A DNA stretch of 64,000 nt from assembly GCF_000308655.1 (NCBI RefSeq), contig NZ_BAGC01000041.1, forward strand, positions 186,001 through 250,000. Reading direction: 5' to 3'. Positions 8,866 through 18,969 of this stretch are shown here, one piece after another. The notes under the pieces are model-generated. The model made no database searches. It worked only from the letters and a program-made list of their open reading frames with translations, and was not told the origin of the DNA. Made by a program: the position numbers and the translations under genes. Source of the stretch: Nocardia niigatensis NBRC 100131. GTDB taxonomy: Bacteria; Actinomycetota; Actinomycetes; Mycobacteriales; Mycobacteriaceae. Each line of letters opens with the position of its first letter. The stretch's first letter is position 1.

Positions 8866-11800
8866 CTAGTCGCGCGGCTTCTCCCGCAGCTCGTAGGCCT
8901 CGATGATGTCGCCATCCTTGATGTCGTTGAAGCCCACGGTCATACCGCACTCGTAGCCTTCGCGAACCTCGGTGACGTCGTCCTTCTCGCGGCGCAGCGA
9001 CTGGATGGTGGTCTCGGCGACCACCACGTTGTCGCGGATCAGGCGCGCCTTGGCGTTGCGCTTGACCGAACCCGAGAGCACCCAGCAACCCGCGATATTG
9101 CCGAACTTGGAGGAGCGGAAGATCTGGCGGATCTCCGCCCGGCCCAGCTCGTGCTCCTCGTAGATCGGCTTGAGCAGACCCTTGAGGGCCTTCTCGATCT
9201 CGTCGATCGCCTGGTAGATGACCGAGTAGTAGCGAATGTCCACGCCTTCGCGGTTCGCCAGCTCGGTCGCCTTGCCCTCGGCCCGGACGTTGAACCCGAT
9301 GATGATCGCGTTCGACGCCGACGCCAGGTTGACGTTGGTCTCGGTGACGCCACCGACACCGCGGTCGATGACGCGCAGCCGCACCTCGTCGCCGACATCG
9401 ATACCGAGCAGCGCCTCTTCGAGGGCCTCGACGGTACCGGAGTTGTCGCCCTTGAGGATCAGGTTCAGCTCCGAGGTCTCCTTCAGAGCGGCATCCAGAT
9501 CTTCCAGGGAGATCCGCTTGCGGCTGCGCGCGGCCAGGGCGTTGCGCTTGCGAGCATTGCGGCGGTCGGCGATCTGACGCGCGATGCGGTCTTCCTCGAC
9601 CACGAGCAGGTTGTCGCCTGCGCCCGGCACCGAGGTGAAACCGATGACCTGGACGGGCCGCGACGGCATGGCCGCCTCGACGTCGTCGCCGTGCTCGTCG
9701 ACCATGCGGCGGACGCGACCGTAGGCGTCACCCGCCACGATCGAGTCGCCGACCCGCAGCGTGCCGCGCTGGATGAGCACGGTCGCCACCGGGCCACGGC
9801 CGCGGTCGAGGTGAGCCTCGATGGCCACACCCTGCGCGTCCATGTCCGGGTTGGCCCGCAGGTCCAGGGCGGCGTCCGCGGTCAGGACCACGGCCTCGAG
9901 CAACGACTCGATGTTGGTGCCCTGCTTCGCCGAGATGTCCACGAACATGGTCTCGCCACCGTATTCCTCGGCGACCAGACCGTATTCGGTCAGCTGCTGG
10001 CGAATCTTCTGCGGGTTCGCGCCTTCCTTGTCGATCTTGTTGACTGCCACCACGATCGGCACGTCCGCGGCCTGCGCGTGGTTGATGGCCTCCACCGTCT
10101 GCGGCATGACGCCGTCGTCGGCCGCGACCACGAGGATCGCGATGTCGGTGGCCTTCGCACCACGGGCACGCATGGCGGTGAACGCCTCGTGACCGGGGGT
10201 GTCGATGAAGGTGATGAGGCGATCCTCGCCGTTGACCTCCGCCTCGACCTGGTAGGCGCCGATGTGCTGGGTGATGCCGCCGGCCTCGCCCTCGCGGACG
10301 TTGGCCTTACGGATGGTGTCCAGCAGTCGGGTCTTACCGTGGTCGACGTGACCCATGACGGTCACGACCGGCGGACGGACCTGCAGGTCCTCCTCGCCGC
10401 CCTCGTCCTCGCCGTAGGTGAGGTCGAAGTTGGCCAGCAGCTCGCGGTCCTCGTCCTCCGGGGAGACCACGTGCACGACGTAGTTCATCTCCGAACCCAG
10501 CAGCTCGAGGGTCTCCTCGTTCACCGACTGGGTAGCGGTGACCATCTCACCGAGGTTGAACAACGCCTGCACCAGCGAGGCCGGGTTGGCGCCGATCTTC
10601 TCGGCGAAGTCGGACAGCGACGCGCCACGGGCGAGGCGAACGATCTCGCCGTTGCCGCGCGGCAGGCGCACGCCACCGGCGATGGGCGCCTGCTGGTTCT
10701 CGTACTCGGCGCGCTTCGCCCGCTTCGACTTACGACCCTTGCGGGGCGCGCCACCCGGACGCCCGAAGGCACCCGCGGCACCGCCGCGACCACCACCGGA
10801 ACCGGGACGGCCACCGCCGCCACCACCGGGACGACCCCGGAAACCACCGGGAGCGCCACCGGTACCGGCGCCTGCGCCCGCACCCTGACCGCCGCCGGGA
10901 GCACCGCCGCCACGGTAGCCACCGCCACCGCCGCCACCGGGACGACCGCCGCCGGCGCCCGGACCACCCGGACGCGCCGGACGGCCTGCGCCACCCGGAC
11001 CGGCCGGACGCTGAGCGCGCGCGGGCATGGCACCCGGGTTGGGCCGAGGCGGCATCGAGCCGGGGCTCGGACGCGGGCCACCGGGACGGGGACCACCCTG
11101 ACCGGCAGCGGCCGGACGCGGACCACCCTGACCCGGACCCGGGCGCGGACCGCCCTGACCGGGACCCGGACGCGGGCCACCCTGGCCCGGACCCGGACGG
11201 GGACCGCCCTGCGGGCCGGGACGCGGGCCACCCTGGGCCGGACCCGGGCGCGGACCGCCCTGCTGCTGACCCGGACGCGGGCCACCACCCTGCTGCTGAC
11301 CCGGGCGGGGAGCCGGACGCGGCGCCGGACGCTCGGGAGCCGAGGAGAACGGGTTGTTACCGACCCGCGGCGGCTTCGGACCCGGCTTGGGCCCGGCCGG
11401 ACGCGGAGCGCCGCCCTGCTGAGCCGGGGCGCTGCCCTGCTGCTGACCCGGACGCGGAGCCGGAGCACCCGGACGCGGCGCGCCCGGACGCGGGGCCTGC
11501 GGGGCCGGAGCGGACGGGGTAGCCGACGCGGAAGCTGCTGCGGGAGCAGCGTTTTCGCGCGTGCCGGGCTTGACGGCCGCGGCCTCTCCGGGCCTGCCGG
11601 GAGCCGTCGGACGGGCGGCCGGGGCCTCGGTCGACTCGGCGCGGGCGGCCGGAGCCACCTGCGGAGCCGGGGCCGGAGCCTGCGGCGCGGGGGCCGGAGC
11701 CTGCGGCGCCGGGCGCGGGCCCGGACGGGGACCGGCACCGGGGGCGGCCGGCTTGGCGGCCGGACGCGGGGTGCCGTCACCACTGGGCTTGGGGGTTGCC

Positions 11801-11991
11801 GACTTCGCGGCGCCATTGGACGGGGCGCTCTTGGGTGCGAGCGACTCCCGCAGCCGGCGCGCGACGGGTGCTTCCACCGTCGAGCTCGCCGACTTCACGA
11901 ACTCGCCCTGCTCCTTGAGCCGCGCGAGTAGTTCTTTGCTCGTGACACCGAGTTCTTTGGCCAACTCGTGCACGCGGGCCTTGCCTGCCAC
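8866..11991 (-). CDS. infB: Translation initiation factor IF-2
   Basis: IF-2 is the GTPase that places initiator tRNA on the 30S subunit. The 1041-residue length is within the range for GC-rich actinobacteria. The N-terminal IF2_N motif ([20 protein letters not shown]) is followed by a very long Pro/Gly/Ala/Arg-rich stretch (about residues 50-430) that includes tandem GGPRPGPGQ-type repeats. A second IF2_N-like part follows. The G domain has GHVDHGKT near residue 545, [10 protein letters not shown] and VAVNKIDK near 650, and then domains II-IV. GTG 11991 (MAGKARV) is preceded by GAGGAG at good spacing and matches relatives better than GTG 12003. It sits downstream of ylxR in the nusA operon. 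Confidence 0.97.
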   Translation of the reverse strand: MAGKARVHELAKELGVTSKELLARLKEQGEFVKSASSTVEAPVARRLRESLAPKSAPSNGAAKSATPKPSGDGTPRPAAKPAAPGAGPRPGPRPAPQAPAPAPQAPAPAPQVAPAARAESTEAPAARPTAPGRPGEAAAVKPGTRENAAPAAASASATPSAPAPQAPRPGAPRPGAPAPRPGQQQGSAPAQQGGAPRPAGPKPGPKPPRVGNNPFSSAPERPAPRPAPRPGQQQGGGPRPGQQQGGPRPGPAQGGPRPGPQGGPRPGPGQGGPRPGPGQGGPRPGPGQGGPRPAAAGQGGPRPGGPRPSPGSMPPRPNPGAMPARAQRPAGPGGAGRPARPGGPGAGGGRPGGGGGGGYRGGGAPGGGQGAGAGAGTGGAPGGFRGRPGGGGGGRPGSGGGRGGAAGAFGRPGGAPRKGRKSKRAKRAEYENQQAPIAGGVRLPRGNGEIVRLARGASLSDFAEKIGANPASLVQALFNLGEMVTATQSVNEETLELLGSEMNYVVHVVSPEDEDRELLANFDLTYGEDEGGEEDLQVRPPVVTVMGHVDHGKTRLLDTIRKANVREGEAGGITQHIGAYQVEAEVNGEDRLITFIDTPGHEAFTAMRARGAKATDIAILVVAADDGVMPQTVEAINHAQAADVPIVVAVNKIDKEGANPQKIRQQLTEYGLVAEEYGGETMFVDISAKQGTNIESLLEAVVLTADAALDLRANPDMDAQGVAIEAHLDRGRGPVATVLIQRGTLRVGDSIVAGDAYGRVRRMVDEHGDDVEAAMPSRPVQVIGFTSVPGAGDNLLVVEEDRIARQIADRRNARKRNALAARSRKRISLEDLDAALKETSELNLILKGDNSGTVEALEEALLGIDVGDEVRLRVIDRGVGGVTETNVNLASASNAIIIGFNVRAEGKATELANREGVDIRYYSVIYQAIDEIEKALKGLLKPIYEEHELGRAEIRQIFRSSKFGNIAGCWVLSGSVKRNAKARLIRDNVVVAETTIQSLRREKDDVTEVREGYECGMTVGFNDIKDGDIIEAYELREKPRD
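11090..11290 (-). repeat. Tandem GGPRPGPGQ-type coding repeats in infB
   Basis: Within the low-complexity part of IF-2 the DNA carries tandem near-identical units of about 27-33 bases encoding GGPRPGPGQ and variants GGPRPGQQQ. Such arrays vary in copy number between strains and are assembly-error prone. Confidence 0.75.
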
Positions 11992-12099
11992 TGCTCTCCT
12001 CACTCAGAGGTCGAGCGCAGCAGCCCGTTTCACGACGGGACGCCCGCACGACCTCGACTAATTTCGAAGGCCGATCATTTCTGGGACTTCACGGTTTGC

Positions 12100-12453
12100 T
12101 CATGAGTGCTCGTGCCTGTTCTCTACGTAATGCTCCAGGGCTGAGATATCCAGATGTCCGGACACTCGTAGTGCTCTGCCGAATGCTCGGCGCCGAACTG
12201 CCTGGCTCAGACAAGCCGAAGCGGGGTGCATCCAGGCACCCCTTCCGGGAAGTCTGTGCCGCGGATCCGGAATGACCACAATGTCCTGCCCGGAGGCAGA
12301 CCCTTGCGCCACGACCCGCATCAGATCGGCGGCCAGCTCGCGTCTTCGACATCCGATGCAGGTCCGGACGGGTGCCGATCGTGCTGACACCCGCTCGGCG
12401 CGCAGAGAAGCCGAAGACTCGCGCTGAGCCTGCGTCCACTCTACCGCTGTCAC
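12100..12453 (-). CDS. YlxR family (DUF448) RNA-binding protein
   Basis: This small basic protein of 117 residues is encoded between nusA and infB, the conserved YlxR position. The family signature VRTCIGCRRRE, then a GRGAWMHP segment, CLSQAVRRRAFGRALRV and a C-terminal helix are all present. YlxR is reported to bind nucleic acid and to influence RNase P and transcription in some bacteria. GTG 12453 was chosen; a later GTG in the same frame (VSARSAPVRTC) would also keep the domain, so the N-terminus is uncertain. Confidence 0.9.
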   Translation of the reverse strand: MTAVEWTQAQRESSASLRAERVSARSAPVRTCIGCRRRELAADLMRVVAQGSASGQDIVVIPDPRHRLPGRGAWMHPASACLSQAVRRRAFGRALRVSGHLDISALEHYVENRHEHS

Positions 12454-12557
12454 GTCCCGATCTCCGCATCCGTACCCCTTGGAAGTTACCAACCTGTCAT
12501 CCCAGGGGTCTGTTTCACAAATCTCGGGACCGACCGGGCCGGACGGATCCGGCAAGA

Positions 12558-13607
12558 TCAACCCCGATGGGACTCGCCACCGCCGGTCGCCGCCGCGGGC
12601 CGCGCGCCCCCCTGGACCTCGGGCGCCGCGTCGGAGCGAATATCGATGCGCCAGCCGGTGAGCCGGGCCGCCAGGCGGGCGTTCTGGCCCTCCTTGCCGA
12701 TGGCGAGGGAGAGCTGGAAGTCCGGAACCACCACCCGCGCGGCGCGGGCCTCGGGGTCCACGATGGTGACGGAGACAACCTTCGACGGGGACAGCGCATT
12801 CCCGACGAAGGTGGCGGGGTCCTCGGCGTAGTCGATGATGTCGATCTTCTCGCCGGCCAGTTCGCTCATCACATTGCGCACGCGCTGGCCCATCGGGCCG
12901 ATGCAGGCGCCCTTGGCGTTGACGCCGGTGACCGTCGAGCGCACGGCGATCTTGGAGCGGTGCCCGGCCTCGCGGGCCACGGCCACGATCTCGACCGACC
13001 CGTCGGCGATCTCGGGGACCTCCAGCGCGAACAGGCGGCGCACCAGGTTCGGGTGGGTGCGCGAGAGGGTGATCTGCGGGCCGCGGGGACCGCGGGAGAC
13101 GCCGACCACGTAGCACTTGATGCGGTCGCCGTGCTCGTAGGTCTCGCCCGGCACCTGCTCGGCGGGCGGGATGACGCCTTCGGCGCCATGGGCCTCCGAG
13201 CCGATGCGGACCACGACGGTGCCGCGGGCGTTCATGCGGGCGTCGCGCTGCACCACACCGCCGACGATGTCGCCCTCGTGAGTGGAGAACTCCCCGAAGG
13301 ACTTCTCGTTCTCGGCGTCGCGCAGCCGCTGCAGCACAACCTGACGGGCGGTGGTGGCGGCGATGCGGCCGAACCCTTCGGGGGTGTCGTCCCATTCGGA
13401 GATGACGTTGCCGTCGGAGTCGATCTCGCGGGCCATCACGCGCACGACACCGGTCTTCTGGTTGATGTCGATGCGGGCGTTGGGCTGATGGCCCTCGGTG
13501 TGCCGGTATGCGGTGAGCAAGGCGGACTCGATCGCGGAGATCACCGTCTCCATCGAGATCCCCTTGTCGGCGACGATCGCGCGCAGGGCTTCGATTTCGA
13601 TGTTCAT
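12558..13607 (-). CDS. nusA: Transcription termination/antitermination factor NusA
   Basis: NusA binds RNA polymerase and nascent RNA, modulating pausing, termination and rRNA antitermination. This 349-residue protein has the N-terminal domain ([18 protein letters not shown]), then an S1 domain near residues 105-180. KH1 contains a [10 protein letters not shown] loop, and KH2 contains the [20 protein letters not shown] loop. The C-terminal acidic repeats found in some bacteria are absent, as usual in actinobacteria. The ATG overlaps the rimP stop as ATGA (13604-13607), indicating translational coupling. Confidence 0.97.
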   Translation of the reverse strand: MNIEIEALRAIVADKGISMETVISAIESALLTAYRHTEGHQPNARIDINQKTGVVRVMAREIDSDGNVISEWDDTPEGFGRIAATTARQVVLQRLRDAENEKSFGEFSTHEGDIVGGVVQRDARMNARGTVVVRIGSEAHGAEGVIPPAEQVPGETYEHGDRIKCYVVGVSRGPRGPQITLSRTHPNLVRRLFALEVPEIADGSVEIVAVAREAGHRSKIAVRSTVTGVNAKGACIGPMGQRVRNVMSELAGEKIDIIDYAEDPATFVGNALSPSKVVSVTIVDPEARAARVVVPDFQLSLAIGKEGQNARLAARLTGWRIDIRSDAAPEVQGGARPAAATGGGESHRG

Positions 13608-14221
13608 TCCACGATCCCTTCGGTCAGTGAATCGGATTCTGTTGTTTCGGTTTCGGATACCTCCTGCGCGCCGGGCTGGGGACGGCCCCGCGCTATTCCC
13701 CCTGCGAGCTCCAATTCGGCCGCACCGGGCGGATTGAATTCCACCTGCACGATCGCGGATCGGATATCGGCGAACGGCACCGTCACCCGGTGTGGCTTCC
13801 GCTTGCCGCCGAGGACCAGGGCGACACCGGTTTCGGTGGTGGCGCCGACGCGGGCCTCGAACGTGGATTTGCCCTTCTCCTCCGGTGATTCGGCGCCGGG
13901 AGCCAGGACGATCTTCACCTTGCGACCCTGCGCGCGCTGCCAGTGGCGTGGGGAGGTGAGGGGCCGGTCGATGCCGGGGGTGGTGATCTCCAGCAGATAC
14001 GGGGTCTCGCCGAAGTCGCCGGCGTCGTCCAGGGTCTGCGAGATCTCCGAGCTCAGTTCCGCGACGGCGTCCAGGTCGGGGGATTCGTCGCTGTCGACGG
14101 TGACCTTTACCTTGCTCGCTGGACCGGCAGCCGAAATCGCGACGCCTTCGAGGTCGAATCCTCGGCGTTCGACGAGCTCAGCTACTAGCTGGCTCACCCT
14201 TTCCTCGGTCGGCATCGGCAT
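13604..14221 (-). CDS. rimP: Ribosome maturation factor RimP
   Basis: RimP assists early 30S assembly. This 205-residue protein has the family core [32 protein letters not shown] and [20 protein letters not shown], followed by an actinobacterial C-terminal extension rich in Glu, Ser and Thr ([17 protein letters not shown]). It is the first gene of the nusA operon. The next genes upstream run the other way, so the operon promoter should lie in 14222-14636. Confidence 0.95.
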   Translation of the reverse strand: MPMPTEERVSQLVAELVERRGFDLEGVAISAAGPASKVKVTVDSDESPDLDAVAELSSEISQTLDDAGDFGETPYLLEITTPGIDRPLTSPRHWQRAQGRKVKIVLAPGAESPEEKGKSTFEARVGATTETGVALVLGGKRKPHRVTVPFADIRSAIVQVEFNPPGAAELELAGGIARGRPQPGAQEVSETETTESDSLTEGIVE

Positions 14222-14636
14222 GTGGGGCGGCTCCTGGTTCAGTTGTCACGGGTTGAGTTGTCGGTGTTCGTACTGGTAGGCACGGTCGGCAGACCCGTCT
14301 CCGCCCTCGGGAGGGAGGATTCGGCGAAATGCCGTGCCGAAGGTCTAGCGTAACGCGCGGAAAGAGTGTAAAGGACCAGCCGACTCGCTCGAGTTCGGCA
14401 TGGTCGGCGCTGCAGTGCTGACGGCGAGTCAGCGCGACGCGCCCATGACGGTTCCCCGTCGTTCCAGATCACAGCCTATCCGACCGCCCTCACGCAGCAA
14501 GCTGTCCGCGACGACTGGCACGATGTATGCCGTGCCCAGCAGTCAGAGCGGCCTCACGGCCGATGTCGTCGGTCTCACGGTCCCGCCGGACCGACCCGGC
14601 TCCTCCCCCACCCGGCCCCAGCCTTCCCTCCCCGCC
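14222..14636. other. Divergent promoter region of the rimP operon and lipoprotein gene
   Basis: About 415 bases without a convincing gene. A short hairpin (GCTGAC, GGCGA loop, GTCAGC, 14417-14433) sits in a stretch that vaguely resembles the left end of the dispersed repeat family (TTCGGCATGG then GCTGCAGTG). An in-frame extension of the lipoprotein to 14400 has no signal-peptide logic, so I treat it as non-coding. Confidence 0.4.
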
Positions 14637-15119
14637 GTGAACCGCCGCTCCGCCCTGCGGCTGGCCGGCGGCGGCGCGCTGGCGGTGGCGGCGGTCGGCG
14701 CGCTGGCCGCGTGTACGAAGGACAACACCCCCGCCGCGCCGGATCCGCTGATCGCGCAGGAGACTTCGGCGCGCACGGACGCGGCCGCCGCCACCGCCGC
14801 GATCGCGACCAGCCCCGACAAGGCCGGGGCGCTGCAGACCATCGCCACCCAGCGCACCGCGCACGCCGATGCGCTGCGCACCGAAATCGACCGCGCCATA
14901 GGGGTTTACGGCGACGGCACCACGCCCAGCCGCCGTACCCCGCCGGTCACGCCGGTCACGCCCGTGCCGCCGCCGACCCTGGCCGCGCTGCGCGCCCAGC
15001 TGCAGCAGTCCCAGCGCTCGGCCGCCGACCTGTCGGTGCAGCTCGCCGGCTACCGGGCCGGCCTGCTCTCCTCCATCAGCGCATGCTGCGCCACCCACTC
15101 GGGGGTTCTTCTCGGATGA
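14637..15119 (+). CDS. Tat-type Ala-rich lipoprotein
   Basis: The 160-residue product starts at GTG 14637. It has a twin-arginine stretch NRRSALRLAGG, a hydrophobic core, and a lipobox LAAC, so the mature protein should be lipid-anchored on the outer face of the membrane. The body is Ala/Thr-rich and helical (QTIATQRTAHADALRTEIDR), with a Pro-rich linker and a QLQQSQRSAADLSVQLAGYR helix. Divergent to rimP, this matches the mycobacterial Rv2843-Rv2844 neighbourhood. The stop overlaps the next start (ATGA), so the DUF4439 protein is co-translated. Function unknown. Confidence 0.75.
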   Translation: MNRRSALRLAGGGALAVAAVGALAACTKDNTPAAPDPLIAQETSARTDAAAATAAIATSPDKAGALQTIATQRTAHADALRTEIDRAIGVYGDGTTPSRRTPPVTPVTPVPPPTLAALRAQLQQSQRSAADLSVQLAGYRAGLLSSISACCATHSGVLLG

Positions 15120-15550
15120 CCACGAACGACCAGCAGGCGCTCATCGATGCGTTGAGCGCCGAGTACTCCGCTGTCTACGCCTACGGCGTGATCGCCGCCT
15201 ACGCCAACCACGATCGGGACAAGCTGGTGGCCGAGCACTCCGCGGCCCACCGGGCCCGCCGCGACGCCACCATCGACGCGCTGAAGGCTTCCGGCGCAAC
15301 GGTTCCCGAGCCCGCCGCCGCGTACACCTCGCCGATTCCGGTGAACGATCCGATCCCCGCGGCGAACCTGGCGGTCATCGTCGAGTCGGACACCGCCGCC
15401 GCCTGGCGCTCGGTGGTCGAGCGGGCCGGCACCCCGGAGCTGCGGCGCACCGGCCTCGAGGGGCTCACCGAATCCGCTGTGCGCCTTGCCACTTGGCAGT
15501 CCATCCTCGGCGCCAATCCAGCGACGGTCGCCTTCCCCGGCAAACCCTGA
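15116..15550 (+). CDS. DUF4439 ferritin-like domain protein
   Basis: This 144-residue helical protein has ALSAEYSAVYAYGVIAAYAN near the start and HRARRDATIDAL in the second helix, the pattern of DUF4439 proteins with a ferritin-like four-helix bundle. No iron or other ligand has been established for the family. It lacks a signal peptide, although its translationally coupled partner is a lipoprotein. The start ATG 15116 overlaps the lipoprotein stop. Confidence 0.85.
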   Translation: MTTNDQQALIDALSAEYSAVYAYGVIAAYANHDRDKLVAEHSAAHRARRDATIDALKASGATVPEPAAAYTSPIPVNDPIPAANLAVIVESDTAAAWRSVVERAGTPELRRTGLEGLTESAVRLATWQSILGANPATVAFPGKP

Positions 15551-15763
15551 CCCACCGGACGCGGCGATCCGCGGTGCGACCGGGAGGGGCCGCTCAGCTT
15601 CCCCTGGTGAACGAGAGGTCACCAGGAATTCGCCGAAGGCCCACTCGACGTTTGCGTGGGCGATCATGTATGGGCACTCTGGCGGCATAGGGTCCGGTCG
15701 GCGCGGCTCTTTCGCATTTTTCTTGCCGTGCAACGGAATTCGGTGTGAGGTCGAGGAGATGCT

Positions 15764-17206
15764 GTGGCGGTCGATGCTGCTCGGGAAGAGAAGGCACTGC
15801 GGGAGGTGACGAATCGCCTGGTCGAGGACTATGGCGAGGCGCATCCGGCGGAGCGGGTCGAGGCTGTGGTGGGCGCGGTGCGCAAGCGGTTCGAGGGGCA
15901 TTCGGTGCGGGAGTTCGTACCGATTCTCGTCGAGCGGATTGCGCGGCGGGAACTGGATCCGACGCGATCCAAGAATGGGGCCGGACAGGTGGATCCGGCG
16001 AAGACGGTGGTGGCCGTCGAGGGCGAGGAGAACAGCTCGCCGGATGCGAATCCGGCGGAGAACTCGAGCGTATTCGCCGCTGTCGCAGGGCGATTCGTGC
16101 CGGCGCGGCTGGTCGAGAACAAGCGCGCGCTGGGTGTGGTCGCGGCGGGCATCGTCGCTGTGCTGGTGTTCGCGGTGATCATGACCGTGGGGCAACCGGA
16201 TTCGCCGGCCGGCACCACGGCCGCGCCGGCGCTCACCACGGTGCACGGTGTGGTGGGTTCGGAGAAGTCGGCGTTCTTCGACGATCCGAAGGTGGCCGAC
16301 GTGCTGGCCAAACACGGGTTCAAGGTGGATGTGGAGCCGGCCGGGTCGCGGCAGATCGCCACCTCGGTGGATCTCGGCAAGTACGATTTCGCATTCCCGT
16401 CCAGTTCGGCTGCCGCGGAACGGATTCAGCGGCAGCACGGCGTGAGCGCCAAGTACGTGCCGTTCTCCTCCCCCATGGCCATCGCCACCTTCAAGCCGAT
16501 CGCCGCTCTGTTGACGCAGGCCGGCATCGTGCAGCCGGGAGCGACGACGACCTTCGACGTCGACAAGTACCTGGCGCTGGCCGAGAAGGGGGTGCAGTGG
16601 AGCCAGCTGGAGGGCAATTCGACCTATTCGGTGCCCAAGAACGTGCTGGTGTCCACGACCGATCCGCGCACGTCCAATTCGGCGGCCATGTATCTGGCGG
16701 TGACCGCCTATGTCGCGAATGACGACGCCATCGTGCGCGGCAACAAGGCCGAAGACTATGCGGTGTCCCGGGTTTCGCGCTTGTTCACCCGGCAGGGTTT
16801 CACCGAGTCCAGCAGTGACGGCCCGTTCAAGGACTACCTGTCCAACGGCATGGGCACGGTCCCGATGGCGTGGATCTACGAGGCCCAGTACGTCGACGCG
16901 GCCGTGCACGGTCAGCTCAAGCCGGACATGGTCCTGATGTACCCGAAGCCGACCGTCATGTCCCAGCACACGGTGATCCCGCTGACCGACAATGGCGACC
17001 GGCTCGGCAAGCTGCTGACCACCGACCCGGACCTGCAGCGGCTGGCCGCCGAGCACGGCTTCCGCCCCACCGATGTGAGCCTTTTCACGAATATGACCGC
17101 GGCGCACCAGGTTCCGGTCGATGTGAATCTCGTCAACCAGGTCAGCCCGCCCGACTACGACACCCTCGAGCACCTGCTCGACGGCGTCGCCAAGTCCTAC
17201 AACTGA
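15764..17206 (+). CDS. Membrane-anchored solute-binding-like protein with N-terminal helical domain
   Basis: This 480-residue protein starts at GTG 15764 after GAGGAG. Residues 1-60 form a small charged helical domain (VTNRLVEDYGEAHPAERVEA, ERIARREL) of the three-helix-bundle dimerization type seen in Nocardia and Mycobacterium. A Ser/Glu/Asn-rich linker leads to one membrane span (GVVAAGIVAVLVFAVIMTVG, about residue 125). The C-terminal 330 residues resemble a periplasmic binding-protein fold (HGVVGSEKSAFFDDPKVADV, YDFAFPSSSAAAERI). It therefore probably senses or captures an extracellular ligand while the N-terminus faces the cytoplasm. No transporter partners are adjacent. Ligand unknown. 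Confidence 0.7.
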   Translation: MAVDAAREEKALREVTNRLVEDYGEAHPAERVEAVVGAVRKRFEGHSVREFVPILVERIARRELDPTRSKNGAGQVDPAKTVVAVEGEENSSPDANPAENSSVFAAVAGRFVPARLVENKRALGVVAAGIVAVLVFAVIMTVGQPDSPAGTTAAPALTTVHGVVGSEKSAFFDDPKVADVLAKHGFKVDVEPAGSRQIATSVDLGKYDFAFPSSSAAAERIQRQHGVSAKYVPFSSPMAIATFKPIAALLTQAGIVQPGATTTFDVDKYLALAEKGVQWSQLEGNSTYSVPKNVLVSTTDPRTSNSAAMYLAVTAYVANDDAIVRGNKAEDYAVSRVSRLFTRQGFTESSSDGPFKDYLSNGMGTVPMAWIYEAQYVDAAVHGQLKPDMVLMYPKPTVMSQHTVIPLTDNGDRLGKLLTTDPDLQRLAAEHGFRPTDVSLFTNMTAAHQVPVDVNLVNQVSPPDYDTLEHLLDGVAKSYN

Positions 17207-17226
17207 CCGGCCGCACCACCGATCCG

Positions 17227-17264
17227 GGCCGGGCACCGAATGGTGTCCGGCCCCGGGCCGGTTT
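17227..17264 (+). terminator. Hairpin terminator after the solute-binding-like gene
   Basis: GGCCGGGCACC and GGTGTCCGGCC form an 11-bp stem (one G-T) around GAAT. A second GC-rich segment and GGTTTTATC follow, giving a short T run. Confidence 0.7.
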
Positions 17265-17357
17265 TATCGAATTGTGCCTGCTGAGCGCGATTACACAGCC
17301 TATTCTCAACGGCGGATCGTCCCTCAAATCAAGCTGTCAGCGCGAAAGGGGATCGTC

Positions 17358-17642
17358 ATGGTCGTGGCCGTCATCATCGAATTCGAGGGTACGACGCTCG
17401 AGGATTACGACGCGATCAACGGGGAATTGGGATTGAGTCCGGGCGGGCCGATGCCGGCCGGCGGTTTGTTCCATTGGGTGTGCGCCACCGACTCGGGAAT
17501 CCGGGTCACCGATGTCTGGCAGTCGTCGGAGTCCTTCCAGAAATTCGCGGCCGGGCGACTCATGCCCGCCGCGCAGCGAGCAGGAGTCCCGGAACCGCGA
17601 GTCACGTTCACCGACGTCCACAACTACCTGACCGCCGGCTGA
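17358..17642 (+). CDS. Small protein with dimeric alpha-beta barrel look
   Basis: This 94-residue protein has MVVAVIIEFEGTTLEDYDAI at the start and a VTDVWQSSESFQKFAAGRL middle. The pattern is like antibiotic-biosynthesis-monooxygenase/dabb-type barrels that are common small proteins in actinobacteria. ATG 17358 is preceded by AAAGGGG at good distance; an upstream in-frame start at 17274 would lack the barrel start. Catalytic role unknown. Confidence 0.7.
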   Translation: MVVAVIIEFEGTTLEDYDAINGELGLSPGGPMPAGGLFHWVCATDSGIRVTDVWQSSESFQKFAAGRLMPAAQRAGVPEPRVTFTDVHNYLTAG

Positions 17643-17730
17643 AGCCGCGTCTTCATCAAGACCTCCCGGCATACCGCGTTGATCGGTTCGGTCGACGGGG
17701 TATGCGGATATTCGCCGGGGACCAACGTTG

Positions 17731-18033
17731 TCAGTGAATCGATCGGGACATCGGATTTGCCGTGGATTCGGTGACTTCTACTGTGGGAGAACGGAAACGG
17801 GCTCCCGCCACGATGACGCCGATCACGGCGGCGACAGCGATGGCGGCGTATTCGCCGTGCACTCCGTGCAGGAAATCGGTTCGGGAGCCCACCGGGACCG
17901 TGGAGACGGCGGCCATGTTCGCCACGACCAGTCCGCGTTTTCTCAGCAGGGAGCGGCCACTGCGACCCGGCCGACCGTCGATCGGGCCGACACGGCAGCC
18001 GAAGGTGAAATGATCCGGCCCAGGGTTGCTCAT
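17731..18033 (-). CDS. Possible small membrane protein
   Basis: This 100-codon frame (MSNPGPDHFTFGC start) has one clear hydrophobic segment, YAAIAVAAVIGVIVAGARF, near its end. The other frames here are Arg/Pro-rich shadows. It overlaps the downstream end of the TetR remnant, so it could itself be a remnant. No family recognised. Confidence 0.3.
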   Translation of the reverse strand: MSNPGPDHFTFGCRVGPIDGRPGRSGRSLLRKRGLVVANMAAVSTVPVGSRTDFLHGVHGEYAAIAVAAVIGVIVAGARFRSPTVEVTESTANPMSRSIH

Positions 18034-18400
18034 ACGAAAGCGTGCCTGGGCCATGCGTTGTCGTGAATTGTCGTCTGCCCGAGGCTATTTCGACTGAGCA
18101 GAGGGCGAGGGTGTGGTCGATACAGCGGGTGATGAATGGGGCGTCGAGCGGGTGGTCGCCTATTAGTAAGCGGAAATATAAAGGGGCAGCACGGGTTTCC
18201 AGGATTTTGCGCGGGTCCGCGTGGTCGGGCAGTTCGCCGCGCTGGATCGCACGGCGAATCACCTGAATTCAGCAACTGGCTGATCGCGGCAGCGCCTTCG
18301 CTGTGAAGCAGATCCTGGATGCTGCGAATACACCGGGAGTCACCGGCGAGCAGAGCGATGTACTCGATGCCGGACCTGCCGAGTCGCGCCCTCCTTCCGC
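18028..18400 (-). pseudogene. TetR-family regulator remnant (C-terminal domain, frameshifted)
   Basis: One frame reads IEYIALLAGDSRCIRSIQDL and LHSEGAAAISQLL, then the signal moves to another frame with VIRRAIQRGELPDHADPRKI and APLYFRLLIGDHPLDAPFI. Together these are the ligand-binding half of a TetR/AcrR protein. The frame change is near 18265. No helix-turn-helix is found upstream, where the SnoaL gene begins. It is most likely a decayed regulator. Confidence 0.65.
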
Positions 18401-18474
18401 ACCCGGCCCGGGTAGCCCGAGGACCGCGGCAACGGCCTGACAGCCTCGATGGGCCGCGTGAACGATGGCGGACG

Positions 18475-18798
18475 CTATGCCTGGCCGGTCTCGAAGCGGC
18501 TGATCTTGCCGCCGTCGACGGTGAAGCGCCAGGCGGTGCACATCGCACCCCAGGTGTCATTGCGGTAGTTGGCGATGAGGCCGAGTCCGTCAGCCGTTTG
18601 CGTCACGACGTCCATGTGGCCGGCGGACGAGAAGATCTCCCGCTCGGACCAATCGAAGATGTCACGGTCGGAGCCGTCGTCGGACATCGTCGCCCCTGGC
18701 GTGAGGGTCGCGGTGAAGGCGTTGCGGTCGCCCGCGTTGAGCGCGGTGACGAAGGCACGGACTGCCGGGTCGGCCAGCTGATCGAGGGCGATGCTCAT
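18475..18798 (-). CDS. SnoaL-like / NTF2-fold protein
   Basis: This 107-residue protein has the small alpha+beta pattern of SnoaL-like domains (VRAFVTALNAGDRNAFTATL, then FTVDGGKISRFETGQ). Members are enzymes or binding proteins for small lipophilic molecules. ATG 18798 has AGAGGAG 7 bases upstream. It lies divergent from the MFS gene and next to the TetR remnant. Substrate unknown. Confidence 0.8.
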   Translation of the reverse strand: MSIALDQLADPAVRAFVTALNAGDRNAFTATLTPGATMSDDGSDRDIFDWSEREIFSSAGHMDVVTQTADGLGLIANYRNDTWGAMCTAWRFTVDGGKISRFETGQA

Positions 18799-18969
18799 GT
18801 TCACTCCTCTTTCCTCGGACACCTCTCCGATTGCCGGATTGTTCGCAAGCCTAGTGCCGAGCGAGCCTGCACGGCGGCGGCCGGTGGCCGCGGTGTGGTC
18901 ACAGCCCACACCGATCCGCTGAGTCACCCATCGAGACCATCGACGCCGGTTGCCCGGTAGCGTGCACTG

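Noticed and set aside
8704-11931. 1075-codon plus-strand open frame opposite infB
   Set aside because: A shadow of the GC-rich infB gene; Thr/Arg/Gly-rich and without any family pattern.
12530-12560. Possible inverted copy of the dispersed repeat between ylxR and nusA
   Set aside because: Only GGCAAGATCAAC and a GACCGACCGGG stretch are similar; too weak to count.
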